Source: Saccharofermentans sp. (GTDB lineage Bacteria; Bacillota; Clostridia; Saccharofermentanales; Saccharofermentanaceae). Taken from it: DNA of 37,430 nt. This document shows, piece after piece, positions 31,869-37,430 of this stretch (its first letter is position 1; every line of letters begins with the position of its first letter). The notes below the pieces were generated by a model that saw only the letters and a program-made list of their open reading frames with translations, had not been told where the DNA came from and made no database searches. The stretch lies in the NCBI GenBank assembly GCA_024683485.1, contig JAIKYD010000004.1, forward strand, positions 1 to 37,430, written 5' to 3'. The translations under genes and the position numbers were made by a program.

Positions 31869-32796
31869 CAGATATGCTGTTTTCAATATCGCAGTTAAGG
31901 GCATCTTGTTTGTTGCCGTTCTTTTGATCTGCTTTTGCCTGGTAAGGTCTCTTACGGACATCTCCGCGGCATTTTCTCTGCTTATTTCCGCCATCCCCGG
32001 ACTGACCGCCGTACTTTTGTTTTCGTGCCTGCTCAGATATACGCGCATTTACTACGGATATTATTCATTCTTATCCGGATTTCTGTTCGGGAGCAAAGAA
32101 GGAAAAGTCTATTGCCCGTGCTGCGGAAAGCATTTCGATAAGTTTGTTGACGAGCGTTATTATGCAGATGAGAAGCACTATGATCCTGCAACGTTCTCTG
32201 TCTCAAGACAAGATGTAATCTGTGATTGCTGCAGGTCCGCCCCTCGTCACAGGATAATAGCATCCTGGGCGGAAGATAATGCCGGTCAGCTTAAAGAATC
32301 AAAGATACTCTATTTCGCTCCTGAACTGTCCATGATGATATGGTTCAAGAGACATAAGATCCGCGTAGTGACCGCGGACCTTTATGACCGGAGGGCGGAC
32401 AAAAAACTCGACATTACATCGACCGGACTTCCTTCGGGATCTGAGGATGTTGTCTTTTGCAACCATGTTCTTGAACATGTTTCCGATTATTCAGTTGCTC
32501 TTTCGGAATTAAACCGCATAATCCGCAAAGGCGGAATGCTCATCATCAGTTTCCCGGTAGATGAAGACCTTGATGAGACACGGGAGGACAAGACCGCTTC
32601 GGAAGAAGAAAGACGAAGGCTTTTCGGACAATACGATCATCTGCGTCTTTTCGGAAAAGACTGCAGGAAGATACTTGAAAACGCAGGGTTTGAAGTCGGT
32701 GCGATAGACATCTCCGGTATGCCGGAAGAGATCGTTCCCGTAAACGGCCCATCAAACTACGATACGAACATGATATTCCGCTGTGTGAAAAAGTAA
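31855..32796 (+). CDS. Membrane-anchored zinc-ribbon SAM methyltransferase
   Basis: A 313-residue protein with two hydrophobic segments (about 13-30 and 37-60), a zinc-binding part (YCPCCG at 86-91 and ICDCCRSAPRHR at 122-133), and a class I methyltransferase fold from about 145. The fold has ILYFAPE (an atypical SAM-binding strand), DLYDRRADKKLDIT, and FCNHVLEHV with the LEHV of Methyltransf_11. Soluble relatives with the same zinc ribbon plus methyltransferase are known from glycan clusters; the membrane anchor here is an addition. Probably methylates a lipid-linked or nascent glycan. Substrate unknown. Confidence 0.82.
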   Translation: MRKYDRYAVFNIAVKGILFVAVLLICFCLVRSLTDISAAFSLLISAIPGLTAVLLFSCLLRYTRIYYGYYSFLSGFLFGSKEGKVYCPCCGKHFDKFVDERYYADEKHYDPATFSVSRQDVICDCCRSAPRHRIIASWAEDNAGQLKESKILYFAPELSMMIWFKRHKIRVVTADLYDRRADKKLDITSTGLPSGSEDVVFCNHVLEHVSDYSVALSELNRIIRKGGMLIISFPVDEDLDETREDKTASEEERRRLFGQYDHLRLFGKDCRKILENAGFEVGAIDISGMPEEIVPVNGPSNYDTNMIFRCVKK

Positions 32797-32807
32797 GGAG
32801 ACTTGAT

Positions 32808-33695
32808 ATGGGACTGATCGATAAAGCTGGAAAAAAAGTGCTTCTCAAGCTTCCTGATCTGAAGCTTATCAGTTTGGCAAGGGAGAGCATGCCTTATATC
32901 AGCGTTCAGGCTGACGGGCTGTCGTTTTTCTTTTCAAATACTGATCAGGCGATCCTCAATTACATTGTTGAGAATAAGAAGATCTGGGCAAAGGACGAGA
33001 TGGATTTTGTCCTCGGGTATTATGAGAGCATTTCGGCTTGCCCGAATACTGTGATCGATATAGGCGCAAATGTCGGAACTTCAATCATATATTTCAGGGA
33101 CAGGATTGGCGCTAAAACCGGATTCTATGCGGTCGAACCGGTGACCGAGAACTTTAATCTCCTCAATGCGAACTGCGCGGTAAACGGTTATTACGACATC
33201 AAGGCTTTCAGCCTGGGAATATCTGACAGCGAAGGCGAAGCGCAGATGGACATCAATCCCAACAATATGGGAAATTGCAAGATTGCCGGCACCGACAGCG
33301 CAAAGCTCGTCCAGTGGGAAAAGGATGTGACATATATTGGGGAGACGGTGAAGCTGAAAACGCTTGATGCTTTCATCTCCGAAAACGGGATCGGGCTTGA
33401 GGCACCGGTGCTTTTCTGGATCGACGTCGAAGGCCACGAACCTGAAGTTTTCAGGAGCGGCATGGACACTTTCGGAAAGACTGATTCATCAGTATTCTGC
33501 GAGTTTAATCCCAATCTGTACAAGTATAACGGCAAATACGAGGGATTCCTGAAAGATATCAAGGAATGCTTCGGCAGGTTTATATGTTTTGAGCAGTCCG
33601 GCAAGGGTAATTACTCTTTCAGGGACATAAGCGAGATCGACAAGATCGCGGACGAAAATGGTATGAAGCAGTGCAACCTGTTTCTTGTCAGGTAA
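32808..33695 (+). CDS. FkbM-family methyltransferase
   Basis: A 295-residue SAM-dependent O-methyltransferase. The SAM site is VIDIGANVGTSIIYF (82-96), followed by YAVEPVTENFNLLNANCAVNG and the FkbM signature FWIDVEGHEPEVF. AAGGAGA precedes the ATG. FkbM enzymes in capsule loci usually methylate sugar hydroxyls. With the preceding gene this makes two methyltransferases in a row, suggesting a doubly methylated or differently modified repeat unit. Confidence 0.9.
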   Translation: MGLIDKAGKKVLLKLPDLKLISLARESMPYISVQADGLSFFFSNTDQAILNYIVENKKIWAKDEMDFVLGYYESISACPNTVIDIGANVGTSIIYFRDRIGAKTGFYAVEPVTENFNLLNANCAVNGYYDIKAFSLGISDSEGEAQMDINPNNMGNCKIAGTDSAKLVQWEKDVTYIGETVKLKTLDAFISENGIGLEAPVLFWIDVEGHEPEVFRSGMDTFGKTDSSVFCEFNPNLYKYNGKYEGFLKDIKECFGRFICFEQSGKGNYSFRDISEIDKIADENGMKQCNLFLVR

Positions 33696-33710
33696 AGGAT
33701 CGTAAAGAAG

Positions 33711-35045
33711 ATGGGCGGCAGTTCCGGAAAGGTCTTATTCAATTCCGTATGGGTGATAGTTCAGCATCTATATTCGATGCTTACTTCGCTCATTCTGGTC
33801 GCGCTTATCGCAAGACATCTGGGCCCATACGATTACGGATTGATAAACTACTGCGCATCGCTGATTTCGATGTTTACGACGCTGTGTGGTTTAGGCCTGG
33901 ATAACCTTATCGTATCCGAGATAATCAGAAGACCTGAAAAAGAGGGAGGATTTCTTGGAACTGCCCTCGTAATGAGACTCGCGGTTTCGCTTATTTCTTA
34001 TCCGGTGATCCTCATACTGGTTTCCGTGATAACTCCCGGGAACCACACATTGCTTGCCGTAGCGGCTCTGCAGGCCCTCGGCATGGTATTTCAAACGTAT
34101 GAGGTGTTCGTTTACTGGTTCCGGATAAAGCTCAAGATGAAATATATCTCCATAGCCCTGGTATGTGCAATAACCATAAACTCGGTCTTCAGGATAATTC
34201 TTCTTGCCAGAAAGGCTACGGTGGAGTGGTTTGCGTTTTCAATTAGCCTGCAGGCACTCGCCGCGGGAATTATAATCACCGTCTTATTCATAAAGAAATC
34301 AGATGTCAGGCTCAAAGCAAGTTGGGCGGATGCTGCAGCTCTCATCAAGAACAGTTACAACTTCATCATTTCCAGCATGGCCATAATCATCTACATGGAA
34401 GTGGACAAGATAATCCTGGAAAAGATGACCGGATCGGCAAGCGTCGGAATCTATTCCGCCGCTGTGGTCCTGGCGACCTGCTGGGAGTTTATCCCTGTTG
34501 CGCTTATAGATTCTTCAAGGCCTGTCATTCTCGAGAAGAGAAAGGTCTCGCATGAAGAATATATGGATCTCTTTAAGATCGTCATGGGCGGAGTGAACCT
34601 GATGGCATTTGTTTTCGCGCTCATAATGTCAGGTCTCGGCTGGATCTTTATCTGGATCCTCTACGGTGGGGCGTTTATGGAGGCTTTCGTCCCTCTGATA
34701 ATCCTTTCGTGGTCATCCTTTATCGGCATATCGGGATATACGAGGACGATCTGGATAACCGGTGAAGGTTTCTACAAATACGAGAAAAGGTACGCAGTGA
34801 CCGCGATGTTATTAAACATCCTGCTCGACGTTCTGCTGATCCGCCTGTTCGGGATCATCGGTGCAGCGGTTGCTACACTTATCACTTATGTCTATGAAGT
34901 GCTTATTGTTCCACTGTTTTTCAGGGAAACACGTGCGTTTACTGCTATGTACTTCCAGTCTTTCAGAATGATCCCGGAGTTTACTTCAGAATCAGTGAAG
35001 ATGCTGCGAAGCAAATTAGCGCGGAAACAGCAGGAACGGGAATAA
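33711..35045 (+). CDS. Wzx-type polysaccharide flippase
   Basis: A 444-residue MOP superfamily flippase with about 12-14 membrane segments. It starts SGKVLFNSVWVIVQHLYSMLTSLILVALIARHLGPYDYGLINY, the usual first helices of Wzx/RfbX proteins (quoted in pieces: SGKVLFNSVW, then ARHLGPYDYGLINY). It would move lipid-linked repeat units across the membrane. It ends block 2 and is the only flippase in the window, so it probably also serves the initiator and polymerase of block 1. The basic tail (SKLARKQQERE) is cytoplasmic. Confidence 0.9.
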   Translation: MGGSSGKVLFNSVWVIVQHLYSMLTSLILVALIARHLGPYDYGLINYCASLISMFTTLCGLGLDNLIVSEIIRRPEKEGGFLGTALVMRLAVSLISYPVILILVSVITPGNHTLLAVAALQALGMVFQTYEVFVYWFRIKLKMKYISIALVCAITINSVFRIILLARKATVEWFAFSISLQALAAGIIITVLFIKKSDVRLKASWADAAALIKNSYNFIISSMAIIIYMEVDKIILEKMTGSASVGIYSAAVVLATCWEFIPVALIDSSRPVILEKRKVSHEEYMDLFKIVMGGVNLMAFVFALIMSGLGWIFIWILYGGAFMEAFVPLIILSWSSFIGISGYTRTIWITGEGFYKYEKRYAVTAMLLNILLDVLLIRLFGIIGAAVATLITYVYEVLIVPLFFRETRAFTAMYFQSFRMIPEFTSESVKMLRSKLARKQQERE

Positions 35046-35082
35046 ATCAAATATATTTAATATATTGACAATTGTTTAACAG

Positions 35083-35111
35083 TTGCAACGCTTATTCATA
35101 ATGTTTATAAT
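35083..35111 (+). promoter_or_regulatory. Sigma-A promoter of the 2-oxoacid:ferredoxin oxidoreductase operon
   Basis: TTGCAA (35083-35088), a 17-nt spacer and a perfect TATAAT (35106-35111). Predicted transcription start is near 35118. This is one of the best promoters in the window, matching the strong ribosome site GGAGGAGG (35153-35160) and the biased codon use of the operon. Confidence 0.75.
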
Positions 35112-35124
35112 ACTTTGAATTATT

Positions 35125-35148
35125 TGTGCGTGTATCCGCACGTTTTTT
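35125..35148 (+). terminator. Terminator/attenuator-like hairpin in the kor leader
   Basis: GTGCG (35126-35130) pairs with CGCAC (35137-35141), extended by a T-G pair, with loop TGTATC and a run of six T (35143-35148). It lies between the promoter and the first gene, just after the predicted transcription start. It could end transcripts from the upstream glycan operon or attenuate the kor operon. The stem is short. Confidence 0.5.
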
Positions 35149-35166
35149 GTATGGAGGAGGTTCATC

Positions 35167-35382
35167 GTGGCAAAAGGTAAAGTGACTTTTAACGAGAATC
35201 TGTGTAAGGGCTGCGGTCTCTGCGTGGCAGCTTGCCCTAAGAAAATCCTCGAACTTGACAAGACAAGGCTTAACAGCAAGGGATATCACCCTGCGACCAG
35301 TGTAAATCCTGATGAGTGTATCGGATGTGCTTTTTGCGCTACCCAGTGCCCTGATGTGGTTATCACTGTTGAGCGTTTCTGA
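35167..35382 (+). CDS. korD: 2-oxoacid:ferredoxin oxidoreductase delta subunit (2x 4Fe-4S ferredoxin)
   Basis: A 71-residue ferredoxin-type subunit. Two cluster motifs are present: CKGCGLCVAACP and CIGCAFCATQCP. It passes electrons from the oxidoreductase core to soluble ferredoxin. GTG start with GGAGGAGG 6 nt upstream. The order delta, alpha, beta, gamma is that of Vor/Kor complexes in clostridia. The 2-oxoacid used (2-oxoglutarate or branched-chain) cannot be determined from sequence. Confidence 0.9.
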   Translation: MAKGKVTFNENLCKGCGLCVAACPKKILELDKTRLNSKGYHPATSVNPDECIGCAFCATQCPDVVITVERF

Positions 35383-35398
35383 TCGGGAGGAAGTAAGA

Positions 35399-36493
35399 AT
35401 GGCACAGAAAAGAGTATTGATGAAAGGCAATGAGGTCATTGCCGAAGCAGCTATCAGAGCAGGCTGCCGCAACTATTTCGGATACCCGATCACACCTCAG
35501 ACTGAAGTCATGCACTACATGGCTAAGAAGATGGTTCAGGTCGGCGGTAATTTCGTTCAGGCTGAGTCTGAGCTTGCAGCCATTAACATGGTTTATGGTG
35601 CCGCAGCAGCAGGCTTCAGAGTTATGACGTCATCTTCTTCTCCGGGAATCTCCCTTAAGCAGGAAGGTATCTCATACATTGCAGGTGCTGAGCTTCCTGC
35701 AGTTGTTGTTAATATTGTTAGAGCCGGCCCGGGTTTGGGCGGTATTCAGCCTGCACAGGGTGACTACTTCCAGGCTACAAAGGGCGGCGGACATGGTGAC
35801 TACAGGAATATCGTAATCGCTCCGGCTTCCGTTCAGGAGCTTTATGAGCTGGTAGTTGAGGCATTCAACCTTGCTGATAAGTATAGAATGACCTGCATGA
35901 TCGTAGGTGATGGTACTTTGGGTCAGATGATGGAGCCTGTTGCTTTCCGTGATGAAGAGCCTGTAGAGAAGATCGAGAAGCCCTGGGCTGCTAACGGCAG
36001 AAAGGGCGAGAGTTTCCACCACACAGTAACTTCCATCTACATCGATCCTGATGTCCTTGAGAAGAAGAACCTCGAACTTCAGGATAAGTATAAGACCGTT
36101 GAAGCAAATGAAGTCCGTTATGAGGCTATCTGCATGGATGATGAGCCGGAGATCGTTATCACGGCATTCTCCACATGCTCCAGAATCTCAAGGAATGTTA
36201 TTCGTCAGGCCCGTGAGCTTGGTATCAAAGTTGGTATGATAAGACCTATCACTCTCTGGCCGTTCCCTTACAAAGCAATCTCTGAAGCAGCTGATATGCC
36301 TTCAGTTAAGGCATTCCTCGACGTTGAGCTTAACGCAGGTCAGATGATCGAAGATGTAAGACTTGGTGCCAACGGCAAGAAACCCGTTTATTTCCACGGA
36401 AGACTCGGAGGAAATCTCCCGATGCAGAAGGAAATCCTCGACAAGATCGTTGCGATCCACGAGGGAAAGATCACAGAAGGAGGTAATTTCTGA
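35399..36493 (+). CDS. korA: 2-oxoacid:ferredoxin oxidoreductase alpha subunit
   Basis: A 364-residue alpha subunit (KorA/VorB). It has the pyrimidine-binding domain opening MKGNEVIAEAAIRAGCRNYFGYPITPQTE, in pieces MKGNEVIAEAAIRAG and FGYPITPQTE, then the ESELAAINMVYGAAAAG and TSSSSPGISLKQEG segments near the TPP. The ATG at 35399, with GGGAGGAAG upstream, is chosen over an earlier in-frame start inside korD. It oxidises a 2-oxoacid to the acyl-CoA with reduction of ferredoxin, together with beta and gamma. Confidence 0.93.
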   Translation: MAQKRVLMKGNEVIAEAAIRAGCRNYFGYPITPQTEVMHYMAKKMVQVGGNFVQAESELAAINMVYGAAAAGFRVMTSSSSPGISLKQEGISYIAGAELPAVVVNIVRAGPGLGGIQPAQGDYFQATKGGGHGDYRNIVIAPASVQELYELVVEAFNLADKYRMTCMIVGDGTLGQMMEPVAFRDEEPVEKIEKPWAANGRKGESFHHTVTSIYIDPDVLEKKNLELQDKYKTVEANEVRYEAICMDDEPEIVITAFSTCSRISRNVIRQARELGIKVGMIRPITLWPFPYKAISEAADMPSVKAFLDVELNAGQMIEDVRLGANGKKPVYFHGRLGGNLPMQKEILDKIVAIHEGKITEGGNF

Positions 36494-37317
36494 TGGCTGT
36501 AGTTTTCGAACCCACAAAAGGCCTTACAGATAAGCCTTTCCATTATTGTCCCGGCTGCTGCCACGGCATCATCCACAGACTTGTAGCTGAGACTCTTGTT
36601 GCAAATGATGCTCTTGAGACAGCTGTAGGCGTTGCATCCGTAGGATGTACTTACAACTCATATGAATACATTGCATGCGACATGGTCCAGGCAGCTCACG
36701 GAAGAGCACCTGCTGTTGCAACAGGTATCAAGAGAAATTTGAAGGACAGTTTTGTCTTCACATATCAGGGTGACGGAGACCTTGCTTCTATCGGTACAGC
36801 TGAGATCGTTCATGCTGCTGCAAGAAGCGAGAACATCACAGTAATTTTCGTAAACAACGCTGTTTACGGAATGACTTCAGGACAGATGGCGCCTACAACA
36901 CTCGTTGGACAGGTTACTACGACATCACCTTGGGGCCGTGATCCTTCATATCAGGGTTATCCTATCAACGTTTCCGAGTTCTTGTCGAATCTCGCTGGTG
37001 CTGCTTATATTGAGCGTGTTTGCGTTACTGATTTCAAGAACATCCAGAATGCTAAGAGAGCAATCCAGAAGGCGTTCAACGTTCAGAAGAACAAGCTCGG
37101 TTTCTCCCTCGTAGAAGTTCTTTCCACTTGCCCTACAAACTGGGGTAAGGAGCCTTTGGCAGCTATGGAATGGCTTAAAGAGAACATGGAAAAGCAGTAT
37201 CCGCTCGGATGCTACAAGGGTGCTGACATCACATTTGATGCTGACGGCAACTATGTTTCAGGTGCAATTCCGGCTACTTCTAACAACTGCGTTAATGTTG
37301 GGGAGGTGAAGAAATGA
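36493..37317 (+). CDS. korB: 2-oxoacid:ferredoxin oxidoreductase beta subunit
   Basis: The 274-residue TPP-binding subunit. YCPGCCHG near the N-terminus supplies cysteines of the kind that bind an iron-sulfur cluster in this family. The TPP/magnesium motif runs from GDGDLASIG to NNAVYGMTSGQ. Its ATG overlaps the last base of the korA stop and its end overlaps the gamma gene by ATGA, so all subunits are translationally coupled. Confidence 0.94.
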   Translation: MAVVFEPTKGLTDKPFHYCPGCCHGIIHRLVAETLVANDALETAVGVASVGCTYNSYEYIACDMVQAAHGRAPAVATGIKRNLKDSFVFTYQGDGDLASIGTAEIVHAAARSENITVIFVNNAVYGMTSGQMAPTTLVGQVTTTSPWGRDPSYQGYPINVSEFLSNLAGAAYIERVCVTDFKNIQNAKRAIQKAFNVQKNKLGFSLVEVLSTCPTNWGKEPLAAMEWLKENMEKQYPLGCYKGADITFDADGNYVSGAIPATSNNCVNVGEVKK

Positions 37318-37430
37318 TTGATTTCTCTGTAATTTTTGCCGGCTTCGGCGGTCAGGGAATCCTCTCCGCAGGCAAGATGGCAGCAGAAGCTGCTCTTTAT
37401 GAAGGTAAGGAAGTATCCTGGTTCCCGTCA
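37314..37430 (+). CDS. korC: 2-oxoacid:ferredoxin oxidoreductase gamma subunit, partial
   Basis: Only the first 39 codons are inside the window. The translation begins MIDFSVIFAGFGGQGILSAG, the standard gamma-subunit start with the FGGQG motif. GGGAGGTGAAG lies just upstream in the end of korB. It is cut by the window edge, not broken. Confidence 0.9.
   Translation, partial: MIDFSVIFAGFGGQGILSAGKMAAEAALYEGKEVSWFPS

Noticed and set aside
35065..35070. Consensus TTGACA upstream of the kor operon
   Set aside because: Nothing resembling a -10 lies 16-18 nt downstream; TTGCAA at 35083 fits the TATAAT at 35106 much better.
1..37430. CRISPR array, insertion sequence or phage remnant
   Set aside because: No regularly spaced direct repeats, transposase or structural phage genes were seen on reading either strand.

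Overview
The window reads as a chromosomal segment of an anaerobic Clostridia-type Bacillota. The evidence is a ymdB-lspA-rluD block and a phoH-pgpH-ybeY-era-recO block in an order typical of that phylum, strong AGGAGG ribosome sites, sigma-A type TTGACA/TATAAT promoters, a ferredoxin-dependent 2-oxoacid oxidoreductase operon, and genes common in gut and rumen clostridia (clostripain-type protease, GH10 xylanase, DUF6273 protein). A genus cannot be assigned from sequence alone; a fibre-associated gut or rumen clostridium is a reasonable guess.

Layout. 1-170: end of a tRNA cluster (Gly-TCC, Arg-TCT) and its terminator. 240-2482: ymdB, lspA and rluD, overlapping. 2529-7861: promoter and operon phoH, pgpH, an in-frame YbeY-Era fusion, and recO. 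7891-11760: a C11-family lipoprotein protease and an intracellular GH10 xylanase, each with its own promoter. 11763-14129 (minus strand): a RecB-like nuclease fused to an XPD/DinG-like helicase. 14165-14334: tRNA-Leu(CAG) with promoter and terminator. 14448-17284: a zinc-ribbon DUF6273 protein and a CASTOR/POLLUX-like channel. 17344-20898: surface-glycan block 1 (initiating phosphoglycosyltransferase, GT2, Wzy-like polymerase/ligase). 20947-23124: glmM and nagB. 23206-35045: surface-glycan block 2 (GT4, Fkp-like kinase/pyrophosphorylase, SIS-CBS isomerase, HAD phosphatase, GT2, radical SAM, GT2, zinc/methyltransferase, FkbM methyltransferase, Wzx flippase). 35083-37430: promoter and korDABC-type operon, the last gene cut by the window edge.

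How it fits together. The two glycan blocks complement each other: block 1 has the initiator and polymerase but no flippase, and block 2 has the flippase but no initiator or polymerase. GlmM, which feeds UDP-GlcNAc synthesis, lies between them. Within block 2, the overlapping or abutting trio of Fkp-like enzyme, arabinose-5-phosphate-isomerase-like enzyme and HAD phosphatase could convert ribulose-5-phosphate to D-arabinose and then to GDP-D-arabinose. I put this forward as the most interesting candidate for an undescribed bacterial nucleotide-sugar route. It is inference and untested. Other points worth a look are the YbeY-Era fusion, OCRE-like aromatic repeats in the protease, two apparently leaderless genes, and an uncharacterised radical SAM enzyme in the glycan locus.
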